Shown here: piece after piece, positions 44,979 to 55,133 of the stretch
Layout: every line of letters begins with the position of its first letter
Numbering within the stretch: the first letter of the stretch is position 1
Assembly: GCF_014641555.1 (NCBI RefSeq)
Contig: NZ_BMHY01000008.1
Span: forward strand, 67,009 to 131,008
Direction: 5' to 3'
Origin: Paenibacillus radicis (ex Gao et al. 2016)
GTDB taxonomy: Bacteria > Bacillota > Bacilli > Paenibacillales > Paenibacillaceae
Length of the DNA stretch: 64,000 nucleotides
The notes under the pieces: generated by a model
Seen by the model: the letters and a program-made list of their open reading frames with translations, nothing else
Told to the model about the DNA's origin: nothing
Databases searched by the model: none
Position numbers and translations under genes: made by a program

Positions 44979-47199
44979 GGAGCCTACAGCGGAGCAAATC
45001 GCGGATCAGCGTATTTACACGCAGTTTGGCGTTACGGATTATGAATTTGAGCTTATTTGCGGATTTCTCGGCCGCAAGCCTAACTATACAGAGATCGGCG
45101 TATTCAGCGTTATGTGGTCGGAGCATTGCTCGTACAAAAACTCCAAGCCTATCCTGAAAAAATTCCCGATCACAGGCCCTCGCGTCCTGATGGGACCAGG
45201 CGAAGGCGCTGGTATCGTTGATATCGGCGACAACCAAGCGGTCGTATTCAAAATCGAATCGCATAACCATCCATCCGCCGTTGAGCCTTATCAAGGCGCA
45301 GCAACAGGTGTAGGCGGCATTATCCGCGACATCTTCTCGATGGGTGCGCGCCCGGTTGCTCTGTTGAACAGCTTGCGCTTTGGCCGTCTGGAAAATGACC
45401 GCGTTAAATATTTGTTTGAGAACGTCGTAAGCGGCATTGCAGGCTACGGCAACTGTATCGGCATTCCGACGGTTGCGGGCGAAGTGATGTTCGACGAAAG
45501 CTACGAGGGCAACCCGCTCGTTAACGCAATGTGCGTAGGCTTGATCGATCACGACAAAATCCAGCGCGGTGTAGCTAAAGGCGTTGGCAACCCTGTATTT
45601 TACGTTGGACCGGCAACAGGCCGCGACGGCATCCACGGTGCAACGTTCGCTTCTGTTGAGCTTTCCGAGGAATCCGAAGAGAAGCGTACAGCGGTACAAG
45701 TCGGCGATCCGTTCATGGAGAAGCTCGTTATGGAAGCAACGCTTGAGCTGATCGATTCCGGTATCGTGCTTGGCATTCAAGATATGGGCGCAGCAGGCCT
45801 CACTTGCTCGAGCGCGGAGATGGCTTCCAAAGCAGGCAACGGCCTCGAGCTGTACCTGGACGAAGTTCCGCAGCGCGAGACGGACATGACACCTTATGAG
45901 ATGATGCTTTCTGAATCGCAAGAGCGCATGCTGTTCGTCGTTGAGCCGCAGCATGAAGCGCAAGCGAAAGAAATTTTTGACCGTTGGGGCATTATTTGTG
46001 CCAAAGTCGGCAAAGTAACGGATGACGGACGTCTCCGCTTATTCCATAAAGGCGAAGAAGTGGCGGATATGCCGGTTAAAGCGCTCGTTGACGAGTGCCC
46101 GGTTTATGAAAAACCATCGCAAGAGCCAGCTTCCTTCGCAGCAAGCGCATCGATCGATACAGCTGATTTCACTGAAATCAATGATCTGACTGGCGCGCTT
46201 GAAAAAGTATTGGCTTCCCCAACTGTAGCCAGCAAAGAGTGGGTTTACAGCCAGTATGACTACATGGTCCGCACATCGACAGCCGTTCAACCAGGCTCCG
46301 ACGCTGCTGTCGTTACGATTGACGGCACGCGCAAAGGTCTGGCGATGACGACGGACTGCAACGGACGTTATGTATTCCTCGATCCTGAAGTCGGCGGCAA
46401 AATTGCAGTAGCCGAAGCGGCGCGCAACATCGTATGCTCCGGCGCAGAGCCGCTTGCGATCACGGACAACCTGAACTTCGGCAGCCCGGAGAAGCCGGAA
46501 GTGTTCTGGCAGCTGGAGAAATCGGCAGACGGCATGTCCGAAGCTTGCCGCGTGCTGGATACGCCGGTTATCGGCGGCAACGTCAGCTTGTACAATGAGA
46601 ATGCCAAAGGCGCGATCTATCCGACGCCGGTTATCGGCATGGTCGGTCTCGTACATGATACAGATCACATTACGACACAAGGCTTCAAAAAAGAAGGCGA
46701 CGTAATTATTCTTGTCGGCGAGACGAAAGCGGAATTCGGTGGCAGCGAGCTTCAATACGTGCTGACGGGCGAAGCGAAAGGCCGTCCACCGGTTATCGAT
46801 CTGGCAACGGAAAAAACATTGCTGAACACGGTGCTTGGCGCGATTCAGCAAGGACTTGTCGCTTCGGCACATGACCTGTCCGAAGGCGGCCTGGCGGTTG
46901 CGCTTGCGGAATCCTGCATCAGCGGCCGCATCGGCGCTGAAGTGAACGTAGCGACAGAGCTTCGCGCGGATCACGCGCTGTTCAGCGAATCGCAATCCCG
47001 CATTCTGCTGTCGGCGAAGCCGGAGCAAGCGGCTGCGCTGCAATCGCTGTTGAATGAGCAAGGGCTGGCTAATGCAGCTATCGGTACGGTAAAAGGCGGC
47101 AGCCTGACCATTAACATTAACGGCAAGTCCGGCGTTGCTGCGCCGGTACAACAACTGGAGAAGGTCTGGAAGGATGCGATTCCATGTCTGATGAAATAA
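44956..47199 (+). CDS. purL: FGAM synthase large subunit PurL
   Basis: 747 residues; ATP-dependent conversion of FGAR to FGAM. ESHNHPSAVEPYQGAATGVG is the phosphate/metal-binding signature; two AIRS-like repeats make up the fold. GGAGG (44944-44948) is 7 bases before ATG 44956, inside purQ. The in-frame ATG at 44938 lacks a ribosome site. The end overlaps purF by 16 bases. Confidence 0.98.
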   Translation: MAQQLTAKEPTAEQIADQRIYTQFGVTDYEFELICGFLGRKPNYTEIGVFSVMWSEHCSYKNSKPILKKFPITGPRVLMGPGEGAGIVDIGDNQAVVFKIESHNHPSAVEPYQGAATGVGGIIRDIFSMGARPVALLNSLRFGRLENDRVKYLFENVVSGIAGYGNCIGIPTVAGEVMFDESYEGNPLVNAMCVGLIDHDKIQRGVAKGVGNPVFYVGPATGRDGIHGATFASVELSEESEEKRTAVQVGDPFMEKLVMEATLELIDSGIVLGIQDMGAAGLTCSSAEMASKAGNGLELYLDEVPQRETDMTPYEMMLSESQERMLFVVEPQHEAQAKEIFDRWGIICAKVGKVTDDGRLRLFHKGEEVADMPVKALVDECPVYEKPSQEPASFAASASIDTADFTEINDLTGALEKVLASPTVASKEWVYSQYDYMVRTSTAVQPGSDAAVVTIDGTRKGLAMTTDCNGRYVFLDPEVGGKIAVAEAARNIVCSGAEPLAITDNLNFGSPEKPEVFWQLEKSADGMSEACRVLDTPVIGGNVSLYNENAKGAIYPTPVIGMVGLVHDTDHITTQGFKKEGDVIILVGETKAEFGGSELQYVLTGEAKGRPPVIDLATEKTLLNTVLGAIQQGLVASAHDLSEGGLAVALAESCISGRIGAEVNVATELRADHALFSESQSRILLSAKPEQAAALQSLLNEQGLANAAIGTVKGGSLTININGKSGVAAPVQQLEKVWKDAIPCLMK

Positions 47200-48662
47200 A
47201 ACAGCTAACGCTGTGGACGGGAAGCCATTATAACGAAGGCATCGGCCGTGACGATATTTTCGATAAATTGCGTGAGGAGTGCGGTGTGTTCGGGGTATTC
47301 AATGTCCCGAACGCCTCCTCGCTTTCTTATTACGGCCTTCACGCTTTGCAGCACCGCGGCGAGGAAAGCGCGGGCATCTGCACAGTGGATACGGAAGACC
47401 ATAACCGTTTTGCTTATCATCGCGGCATGGGTCTTGTGAAGGAAGTTTTTGATAAAGACAAGATCAACTCGCTGAAGGGCGACCGCTCCATCGGTCACGT
47501 TCGCTATTCGACGGCGGGAGAGAGCAAGCTGGCGAATGCGCAGCCGCTTATTTTCCGCTATCGGGACGGCGACCTTGCGGTTGCTACCAACGGCAATATC
47601 GTAAACGCGCCTGAAATTCGCAAGGAGCTGGAGAGCCAAGGCTCGATCTTCCAGACATCCAGCGATACCGAGGTTATCGCTCACTTGATCGCCCGCTCGC
47701 CGAAAGATTTCGAGACGGCGGCTAAGGAAGCTTTGCAGCGGATCGTTGGCGGCTTCGCATTCCTCATCATGACGAATGATAAGCTGCTGGTGGCATCCGA
47801 CCCGAACGGCCTGCGTCCGCTCGTGATGGGCAAGATCGGGGACGGCTACGTGTTCTCTTCCGAATCCTGTGCGTTTGAATCGATTGGCGCCGAGTATGTG
47901 CGCGACGTTCAACCGGGCGAGCTGCTGTATCTCGACGAGAACGGCCTGCGCGAGGACCGTTATGCCGAAGTGGAACGCAGAGCAACCTGTGCGATGGAAT
48001 ACATTTATTTTGCAAGACCCGACAGTGACATTCATACGATCAATATCCACTCTGCCCGTAAACGGATGGGCAAGCAGCTGGCGATGGAAGCGTTCGTAGA
48101 CGCGGATATCGTAACCGGCGTACCGGATTCCAGTATTTCGGCAGCGATTGGCTATGCGGAGCAGACTGGTATTCCTTACGAGCTTGGCCTCATTAAAAAT
48201 AAATACACGGGACGGACCTTTATCCAGCCTTCGCAGGAGCTTCGCGAGCAAGGCGTAAAAATGAAGCTGTCCGCCGTTCGCAAAGTGGTAGAAGGCAAAC
48301 GCGTCGTCATGATCGACGATTCCATCGTTCGCGGCACGACGTCGCGCCGGATCGTCAACATGCTGCGCGAAGCGGGAGCAACGGAGGTTCATGTACGGAT
48401 TACTTCGCCGCCATTTCAAAACCCTTGCTATTACGGCATCGATACGCCGGACCGCAAGGAGCTGATCGCTTCCTCCCGTACGGTAGAGGAAATCCGCGAA
48501 ATGATCAATGCAGACTCGTTGTCGTTCTTGACCAATGAAGGCTTCATCGACTCGGTAGGCGGCAATGACGGCGCTTATAACCGGGGCATGTGCCTGGCTT
48601 GCTTCGACAATGACTACCCGACTCCGGTCAACGAAGAATCGGATAAAAGCTGCAGCTGTTAA
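47184..48662 (+). CDS. purF: Amidophosphoribosyltransferase
   Basis: 492 residues; first committed step of purine synthesis, PRPP plus glutamine to phosphoribosylamine. The catalytic cysteine is Cys33 (REECGVFGV), implying a 32-residue propeptide, longer than the 11 residues of B. subtilis PurF. The PRPP motif VVMIDDSIVRGTTSRRI and C-terminal MCLACFDNDYP cysteines (Fe-S cluster type) are present. GGAAGG precedes ATG 47184 within purL. Confidence 0.97.
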   Translation: MSDEIKQLTLWTGSHYNEGIGRDDIFDKLREECGVFGVFNVPNASSLSYYGLHALQHRGEESAGICTVDTEDHNRFAYHRGMGLVKEVFDKDKINSLKGDRSIGHVRYSTAGESKLANAQPLIFRYRDGDLAVATNGNIVNAPEIRKELESQGSIFQTSSDTEVIAHLIARSPKDFETAAKEALQRIVGGFAFLIMTNDKLLVASDPNGLRPLVMGKIGDGYVFSSESCAFESIGAEYVRDVQPGELLYLDENGLREDRYAEVERRATCAMEYIYFARPDSDIHTINIHSARKRMGKQLAMEAFVDADIVTGVPDSSISAAIGYAEQTGIPYELGLIKNKYTGRTFIQPSQELREQGVKMKLSAVRKVVEGKRVVMIDDSIVRGTTSRRIVNMLREAGATEVHVRITSPPFQNPCYYGIDTPDRKELIASSRTVEEIREMINADSLSFLTNEGFIDSVGGNDGAYNRGMCLACFDNDYPTPVNEESDKSCSC

Positions 48663-48697
48663 AATGCAACAACCATATATAAAGGAGATGACTTGTA

Positions 48698-49741
48698 GTG
48701 GCAGAAGCGTATAAAAAAGCCGGCGTCGACATTGCGGCAGGCAATGAAGCGGTTGAGCGGATGAAGAAGCACGTCAAGAAGACGTTCCGTCCCGAAGTGC
48801 TGACCGACCTCGGCGGCTTTGGCGGATTGTTCGGCTTGAACAAGGACAAATACGAGGAGCCGGTGCTCGTATCCGGTACGGACGGCGTAGGCACGAAGCT
48901 GAAGCTTGCTTTTGCGATGGACAAGCATGATACGATCGGCATCGACGCGGTTGCGATGTGCGTCAACGACATTATCGTACAAGGCGCAGAGCCGTTGTTC
49001 TTCCTGGACTATCTGGCATGCGGCAAAGTCGTTCCGGAGAAGATCGAAGCGGTCGTAAAAGGGATTGCTGACGGCTGCGTACAGTCCGGCTGTGCGCTGA
49101 TTGGCGGCGAGACGGCAGAAATGCCTGGTATGTACCAAGGTGACGAATACGATATCGCAGGCTTTACAGTTGGCGTTGTCGACAAGAAAAAAATCATCGA
49201 CGGTACGACGATTGCTGCCGGCGACGCAGTTCTCGGCTTTGCTTCCAGCGGCATTCACAGCAACGGCTTCTCGCTCGTTCGCCGTCTTCTGCTTGAAGAA
49301 TGCGGCTATGCGCTGGACCAGCGTCTGCCGGAGCTTAACGACGCCGTACTTGGTGACGTTCTGATCGAGCCTACACGCATTTACGTGAAATCGGCGCTGA
49401 AGCTGATTGAGCAAGTGAATGTGAAAGGCATGGCGCACATTACAGGCGGCGGCTTTATCGAGAACATTCCGCGCGTATTGCCGGAAGGCGTTAACGTCGA
49501 CATCGAATACGGCTCGTGGCCGATTTTGCCAATCTTTCAGCTGATGCAGGACAAGGGCGAGATTACGAACCGCGATATGTTTACGACTTTTAATATGGGC
49601 ATCGGGTTAATCGTGGTTGTTCCTGCCGAGCAGGCAGAGCAAGCGCTTCGCATTGCAGCTGAGCTTGGCGAGCAAGCTTACCGCATCGGAACCGTAACGG
49701 AAGGAAGCAAAATCGTTACGTTCACGGGAGCGGAAGTGTAA
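48698..49741 (+). CDS. purM: AIR synthase
   Basis: 347 residues; closes the imidazole ring of FGAM with ATP. GTDGVGTKLKLAF and ALIGGETAEMPGMY are hallmarks. GTG start at 48698 with AAAGGAG upstream. The stop TAA shares its last A with the purN start (TAATG). Confidence 0.98.
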   Translation: MAEAYKKAGVDIAAGNEAVERMKKHVKKTFRPEVLTDLGGFGGLFGLNKDKYEEPVLVSGTDGVGTKLKLAFAMDKHDTIGIDAVAMCVNDIIVQGAEPLFFLDYLACGKVVPEKIEAVVKGIADGCVQSGCALIGGETAEMPGMYQGDEYDIAGFTVGVVDKKKIIDGTTIAAGDAVLGFASSGIHSNGFSLVRRLLLEECGYALDQRLPELNDAVLGDVLIEPTRIYVKSALKLIEQVNVKGMAHITGGGFIENIPRVLPEGVNVDIEYGSWPILPIFQLMQDKGEITNRDMFTTFNMGIGLIVVVPAEQAEQALRIAAELGEQAYRIGTVTEGSKIVTFTGAEV

Positions 49742-50352
49742 TGGGAGCATTGCGGTTAGCTGTTTTCGCGTCAGGGCAGGGAACGAACTTCCAGGCTCTG
49801 GCCGATGCGGTGCAACAAGGAGGGCTCGATGCGACCATCGAGCTCCTTGTTTGTGATAAGCCATCCGCACCTGTTGTTGAGCGCGCGAAGAAGGCTGGTA
49901 TAGAGGCGTTTGTATTCAAGCCGAAGGATTATCCGTCCCGCGAGGCGTATGAGACGGAGATTCTTGCGGAGCTGGAGCGCCGCGGTGTTGATTTGATTGT
50001 ACTTGCCGGCTACATGCGTATCATTACGCCGGTGCTTGTGGAGCCTTATTATGGACGAATGATCAATATTCATCCGTCACTGCTGCCGTCATTCCCCGGC
50101 GTGAACGGCATTGGCCAAGCTTTGGAGTACGGCGTGAAGGTGACAGGCATTACCGTGCATTACGTTGACGGAGGGTTGGACAGCGGGCCGATTATTGCAC
50201 AGCGCGTCGTTGAGGTGCTGGAAGGCGATACGGAAGCTTCGCTCGCCGAACGTATTCACGCGGCGGAGCAGCAGCTGCTGCCGCAGGTGACGCAACTGAT
50301 CGCACAAGGTAAAGTCGAACTGAACGGCCGTCATGCAGCCGTGAGCAAGTAG
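49741..50352 (+). CDS. purN: GAR transformylase
   Basis: 203 residues; formyl transfer from 10-formyl-THF to GAR. N-terminal FASGQGTNFQAL binds phosphate; NIHPSLLPSFPG holds catalytic Asn and His, and VHYVDGGLDSGPI the catalytic Asp. Directly overlaps purM by one base. Confidence 0.97.
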   Translation: MGALRLAVFASGQGTNFQALADAVQQGGLDATIELLVCDKPSAPVVERAKKAGIEAFVFKPKDYPSREAYETEILAELERRGVDLIVLAGYMRIITPVLVEPYYGRMINIHPSLLPSFPGVNGIGQALEYGVKVTGITVHYVDGGLDSGPIIAQRVVEVLEGDTEASLAERIHAAEQQLLPQVTQLIAQGKVELNGRHAAVSK

Positions 50353-50438
50353 CGTAATTCTTTATTAATCGATTCATCAGGGCTCCAATCGGAGCGTTAA
50401 CGATAAACTACTTTTTAACTCATAAGGAGGATAATCGC

Positions 50439-51989
50439 GTGGCTATTCGCAGAGCGTTAATCAGTGTATCGGACAAGACGGGCATCGTAGAATTTTCTCG
50501 TGAACTTGCCAATCAAGGCGTGCAAATTATTTCGACAGGCGGTACGTTCAACCTATTGGAAAAGGAAGGCATTCCGGTTATCGGCATCTCGGACGTAACA
50601 GGCTTCCCTGAAATACTGGACGGACGCGTGAAAACTCTGCACCCGGCGGTGCACAGCGGCTTGCTCGCAGTTCGTGACGATGAAGAGCATCAGAAGGTAA
50701 TGAAAGAGCTTGGACTCGACTACATCGATCTGGTTGTCGTCAACCTGTATCCGTTCAAGCAAACGATTGCCAACCCGGATGTTGCTTATGCAGATGCGAT
50801 CGAAAACATCGATATCGGCGGTCCGACGATGCTCCGTTCGGCAGCGAAAAACCATAAGTTCGTAACCGTCGTTGTTGATGCTTCGGATTACGCTGCGGTT
50901 ATCGAAGAAGTGAAGGCAAGCGGCGATACGACGCTGGAGACGCGCAAACGTCTGACCGCGAAAGTATTCCGTCATACAGCAGCTTACGATTCCCTCATTG
51001 CCGACTACCTGTCGAAGCAAGTGGGCGAGCCTCTTCCAGAGAGCTACACCGTTACTTATGAGAAAGTACAGGATCTTCGTTACGGTGAAAATCCGCATCA
51101 GAAGGCTGCCTTCTACAGCAAACCGCTTGCAGCTGCAGGCAACATTACGACGGCTGAGCAACTGCACGGCAAAGAGCTTTCCTACAACAATATCAATGAC
51201 GCAAACGCGGCGCTTGCGATCGTCAAAGAATTCGACGAGCCGGCTGTCGTAGCGATTAAACATATGAACCCTTGCGGCGTAGGCATCGGTGCTAACATCC
51301 ATGAAGCTTATCAAAAAGCGTACGCAGCCGACCCGACGTCGATTTTCGGCGGCATTGTAGCAGCTAACCGCACGCTTGGCGCAGAAACGGCTGAACTGCT
51401 TAGCCAAATCTTCTTGGAAATCATTATTGCACCGGACTTTACGCCTGAAGCATTGGAAATCTTGTCGAAAAAGAAAAATATCCGTCTGCTCAAGCTGGGC
51501 GAGCTGTCGGTAGCAGCAGCTGAGCGTCAGCCGGAATGGCTCGTGACGACTGTAGACGGCGGCATGCTTGTACAAGAGAGCGACGTTCGCAGCCTGACGG
51601 AAGCGGATCTGCAATTTGTTACAGACCGCAAGCCAACGGCGGAAGAGCTGAAGCAATTGCTGTTCGGCTGGAAAGTCGTGAAGCATGTGAAATCGAATGC
51701 GATCGTTGTCGTGAAAAACGATATGACGATCGGCGTTGGCGCAGGCCAAATGAACCGCGTTGGCTCCGCACGAATTGCGCTTGACCAAGCGGGCGAGCAA
51801 GCTGCAGGCGGCGTATTGGCGTCGGATGCTTTCTTCCCGATGGGCGATACGGTTGAACTGGCTGCCAAGCATGGCATTACAGCGATCATTCAAACAGGCG
51901 GCTCCGTGAAGGATGCGGAATCGATCGCAGCGGCAAACGCGAACAATATCGCAATGGTACTCACAGGCGTACGCCATTTCAAACATTAG
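50439..51989 (+). CDS. purH: Bifunctional AICAR transformylase/IMP cyclohydrolase
   Basis: 516 residues; the last two steps to IMP. N-terminal IMP cyclohydrolase (about 1-195; LISVSDKTGIVEF, GGTFNLLEKEG) and C-terminal transformylase with AIKHMNPCGVG. GTG start at 50439 with AAGGAGG 9 bases upstream. The 86-base gap after purN holds nothing clear. Confidence 0.98.
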   Translation: MAIRRALISVSDKTGIVEFSRELANQGVQIISTGGTFNLLEKEGIPVIGISDVTGFPEILDGRVKTLHPAVHSGLLAVRDDEEHQKVMKELGLDYIDLVVVNLYPFKQTIANPDVAYADAIENIDIGGPTMLRSAAKNHKFVTVVVDASDYAAVIEEVKASGDTTLETRKRLTAKVFRHTAAYDSLIADYLSKQVGEPLPESYTVTYEKVQDLRYGENPHQKAAFYSKPLAAAGNITTAEQLHGKELSYNNINDANAALAIVKEFDEPAVVAIKHMNPCGVGIGANIHEAYQKAYAADPTSIFGGIVAANRTLGAETAELLSQIFLEIIIAPDFTPEALEILSKKKNIRLLKLGELSVAAAERQPEWLVTTVDGGMLVQESDVRSLTEADLQFVTDRKPTAEELKQLLFGWKVVKHVKSNAIVVVKNDMTIGVGAGQMNRVGSARIALDQAGEQAAGGVLASDAFFPMGDTVELAAKHGITAIIQTGGSVKDAESIAAANANNIAMVLTGVRHFKH

Positions 51990-52020
51990 AATAAAAGCTT
52001 AGCGGGGGGAGGCAACAAGC

Positions 52021-53292
52021 ATGAGAATATTAGTCATTGGCGGCGGCGGACGCGAGCATGCGGTCGTATGGGCGCTGAAAAAAAGCGAGAAGGTCAAAGA
52101 AGTTTTTTGCGCTCCGGGCAACGCAGGTATTGCACAGTTGGCTGAATGCGTACCGATTGCGGTTAATAAATTCGATGAACTGGTGCAGTTTGCGAAGGAT
52201 GCAGCGATCGACCTTGTATTCGTAGGCCCGGATGATCCGCTTGCCGAAGGCATCGTAGATGCTTTTGAAGCGCATCAAATTCCGGTGTACGGACCAAACA
52301 AAGCGGCGGCTGAAATTGAAGGCAGCAAAATTTTTATGAAAAATCTGCTCAAAAAATACAATATTCCGACCGCTAAGTATGAGACGTTTACCGATTATGA
52401 GAAGGCTTCGGCATACTTGCGCGAGCAAGCGATTCCGATCGTAATTAAAGCGGACGGTCTTGCTGCTGGCAAAGGCGTAACGGTTGCTTATTCCATGGAA
52501 GAAGCTGAGCGTGCTTTGCGAGAAGCGATGGTCGACAAGGTGTTTGGTGAAGCCGGCAATCAGATCGTTATCGAGGAATTCCTAGAAGGACAGGAAATGT
52601 CGATTCTTGCATTTGTAGACGGAGAGACGGTTCGCGCGATGGTTCCGGCACAGGATCACAAGCCGGTCTATGACAACGACAAAGGCCCGAATACGGGCGG
52701 CATGGGTACGTATACGCCGCTTCCGCATATTCCGCAATCCATTGTCGACGAATCGATCACCAACATTATCATTCCGACGGCGAAAGCGATGGTTAGCGAA
52801 GGCCGTCCATTCCGCGGCGTGCTGTTCGCAGGTCTGATGATTACGAAGGACGGTCCGAAAACGATTGAATTCAATGCTCGAATGGGCGATCCAGAGACGC
52901 AGGTTGTATTGCCGCGACTGGAAACCGAATTGATTGATATCGTACTGGCATCGCTCAACGGCAGGCTGGATCAGTTGGATATCGTATGGAAAGACGAAGC
53001 GGCTGTGTGCGTCATTGTTGCTTCGGAAGGCTATCCGGCGTCGTATCCGAAAGGCCGTGTCATTAGCGGTCTGGAAGCGGCAGAAGCGCAAGGCGCGCTC
53101 GTGTTCCATGCAGGAACAGCTGAGAAAGACGGCAGCATCGTTACAAACGGAGGACGCGTGCTAGGCGTCGTCGGCCGCGGCCGGGACATTGCCGAAGCTC
53201 GTGCTCGTGCATACGAGGCAGTCAGCGTCATTCATTTCGACGGCATGCACAGCCGGACGGATATTGCTGCGAAAGCGCTGAAAGGTCTTTAA
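52021..53292 (+). CDS. purD: GAR synthetase
   Basis: 423 residues, ATP-grasp ligase joining phosphoribosylamine and glycine. N-terminal MRILVIGGGGREHAV; IVIKADGLAAGKGVTVA and FNARMGDPETQVVLPRL are family signatures. GGGGGAGG lies 8 bases before ATG 52021. Last gene of the pur operon. Confidence 0.98.
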   Translation: MRILVIGGGGREHAVVWALKKSEKVKEVFCAPGNAGIAQLAECVPIAVNKFDELVQFAKDAAIDLVFVGPDDPLAEGIVDAFEAHQIPVYGPNKAAAEIEGSKIFMKNLLKKYNIPTAKYETFTDYEKASAYLREQAIPIVIKADGLAAGKGVTVAYSMEEAERALREAMVDKVFGEAGNQIVIEEFLEGQEMSILAFVDGETVRAMVPAQDHKPVYDNDKGPNTGGMGTYTPLPHIPQSIVDESITNIIIPTAKAMVSEGRPFRGVLFAGLMITKDGPKTIEFNARMGDPETQVVLPRLETELIDIVLASLNGRLDQLDIVWKDEAAVCVIVASEGYPASYPKGRVISGLEAAEAQGALVFHAGTAEKDGSIVTNGGRVLGVVGRGRDIAEARARAYEAVSVIHFDGMHSRTDIAAKALKGL

Positions 53293-53295
53293 GCT

Positions 53296-53346
53296 AAAAA
53301 GCGCGAGTGACAGGGGGGAAATGACCCTGTTACTCGCGCTTTTTTC
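53296..53346 (+). terminator. pur operon terminator
   Basis: AAAAAGCGCGAGTGACAGGG pairs with CCCTGTTACTCGCGCTTTTTT (one mismatch), spanning 53296-53346. Confidence 0.95.
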
Positions 53347-53478
53347 AGTAATAGTGAAACAGGCACTGTCTCATACAGTTGGGGATTTACTTATGGGACA
53401 GCCTTTTAATGGAAGCCACCGGTTAAGTCAGTGGGTATGACTGCGGTCTTTGAATACCAGACCTGTTGTTTAACAATC

Positions 53479-54369
53479 TCATGTACGCTCTGTAAGAAAC
53501 AATGCCTCAAACTTCGCTTTTCCTTGTTTTTCCACCCAGGTATTGAAATCCGTAAGTTCCGGGTATACCTTGCGCACAACAGAAATATCGACCTCGTGGC
53601 CTTCTTCGTTTAACCATTGAAACACGCCGGCCAAGATATCATTATGCTGGCGCAACGTTTCCAGCGGAATTTGAACGTAAGGGATGGTACGGTTGGTTAT
53701 ACGGCCTATAACATCGGCAATTTGCAAGGGTGTTAACTTGTCGCCAGCAATTTCGATAGTTTTACCCAAATAGTCAGCTGGGTATCTAAGTGCTAACGCG
53801 ACGAAAGCGCCAATGTCGTCCACAGCTACGAGCGGGATTACTCCATCAGGCTTGAAGGCTTGTGCGATTGTTCCGTTTTGCACGCCGGCGGACATCGGGT
53901 CTGCGAAGTTTTCCATGAAGGTGGCGGGACGCAATATGGTAGCCGGCAAATCTAGTGAATGAATGTACTGCTCAATATCCCATTTCTGCATGTCGCGATA
54001 TCGGGATTGCGCATCTGCACCACCAACAGATGTATAAACGAAGTGCTGGATGTTCGCCTTTAAGGCAGCGTCCGCTACAGCCTTCCCAATACGTCTTTCT
54101 TCGGCGTTGGATTCGAGAGTAGGGTCCCAGCCTGACGCCTGAACACTGAATACGCCATAAACCCTATGCATAGCGGCATCGAGCGAGGCAAGATCGCCCA
54201 TGTCACCTAAAAAAAGCTCGGCTCCCAATTGGGATAATTTCAGGGCCTTATCGCTTGATAAATCGCGAACAAATGCACGAACCTTCCAGCCATCGGCGAT
54301 TAAATGCCTAACGGCCGCACCTCCTTGTTGTCCGGTTGCTCCCAAAACCAATATCTTTTTATCACTCAT
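53479..54369 (-). CDS. NmrA-like NAD(P)-binding protein
   Basis: 296 residues, atypical short-chain dehydrogenase fold. NAD(P)-binding motif GATGQQGGAAV (about 9-19); HFVYTSVGGAD in the middle replaces a classical YxxxK site, as in NmrA/HSCARG redox sensors and quinone-reductase-like enzymes. GAGAGGAG lies 8 bases before ATG 54369. Divergent from the HxlR regulator, a common arrangement in which the regulator controls the reductase. Confidence 0.92.
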   Translation of the reverse strand: MSDKKILVLGATGQQGGAAVRHLIADGWKVRAFVRDLSSDKALKLSQLGAELFLGDMGDLASLDAAMHRVYGVFSVQASGWDPTLESNAEERRIGKAVADAALKANIQHFVYTSVGGADAQSRYRDMQKWDIEQYIHSLDLPATILRPATFMENFADPMSAGVQNGTIAQAFKPDGVIPLVAVDDIGAFVALALRYPADYLGKTIEIAGDKLTPLQIADVIGRITNRTIPYVQIPLETLRQHNDILAGVFQWLNEEGHEVDISVVRKVYPELTDFNTWVEKQGKAKFEALFLTERT

Positions 54370-54505
54370 ATCACAGGCTCCTCTCTAAGCTTTATAAGAC
54401 TATCTCTGCTTAAGCTAAAACGTGGCAGTTAAATAAGTCCTGTTGTTATTTTAAAACACTAACTATATAATTTAAAGTAGACACATTATTTTTATATAAC
54501 TTCAA

Positions 54506-54526
54506 AAAGTAGACTAGCTTTACTTT
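54506..54526. promoter_or_regulatory. Candidate HxlR operator
   Basis: AAAGTA (54506-54511) and TACTTT (54521-54526) form an inverted repeat; a second AAAGTAGAC copy lies at 54474-54482. It is 18 bases before the HxlR start, in the divergent spacer, and resembles HxlR/YodB-type sites. Confidence 0.55.
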
Positions 54527-54543
54527 AGTTAGGAGTGATTTCT

Positions 54544-54951
54544 GTGGATGTACGCAAAGAAGACGAACTATGCCTCATCTCTATTCGTGAAGCTCTGGAG
54601 GTTGTTCGTGGAAAATGGTCTTTTTTGGTGCTTTCCTTACTAAGTCTGGGTCCGCAACGATTTAATCAAATGCGAAGAAATTTGGACAACATCAGCATCA
54701 AGTCTTTAACGGATGTCCTGCGTCATTTGGAGCATTATAAAGTCATCAATCGTCAGGTGTTTCCTACCGTACCTGTAGCCGTTGAATACTCGCTAACGGA
54801 TAAAGGACGGGAGTATATACCCGTGCTTGCGCAAATGCGCAAATGGGGTGAAAACTGGGGGGAACATCCGCAACTCGTCGATGGTCGCGAACATCGTTGC
54901 AGCACAAACAGGAGAGCACTGAAAAATTCTCCTAATCGGCAACTTTCTTGA
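54544..54951 (+). CDS. HxlR family transcriptional regulator
   Basis: 135 residues, winged helix of the HxlR/YodB family: ALEVVRGKWSFLVLSLLSLG, FNQMRRNLDNISIKSLTDVL and YSLTDKGREYIPVL. Cys10 (DELCLIS) is at the place where redox-sensing HxlR proteins carry their reactive cysteine. The start GTG 54544 follows AGGAGTGA (54531-54538); the longer frame from GTG 54535 would begin within the ribosome site. A terminator-like hairpin (CAACTTTCTT/AAGAAGGTTG) follows near 54940-54970. Confidence 0.9.
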   Translation: MDVRKEDELCLISIREALEVVRGKWSFLVLSLLSLGPQRFNQMRRNLDNISIKSLTDVLRHLEHYKVINRQVFPTVPVAVEYSLTDKGREYIPVLAQMRKWGENWGEHPQLVDGREHRCSTNRRALKNSPNRQLS

Positions 54952-55133
54952 TTATAAAGAAGGTTGTCTATTTTTATTCGCGGCTGATGCCCGACGGGCC
55001 GAATACCGGAATCATGATACGTCTCTTTGAAGCTAAGAGAACGAAGGAGCAGGCTGGACGCTCCATTTGATTTGTGAAGGCGGCAGCCTTACACTATTTA
55101 GGTCAGTAGAAATCAATTTGGAGGTATCCTACC

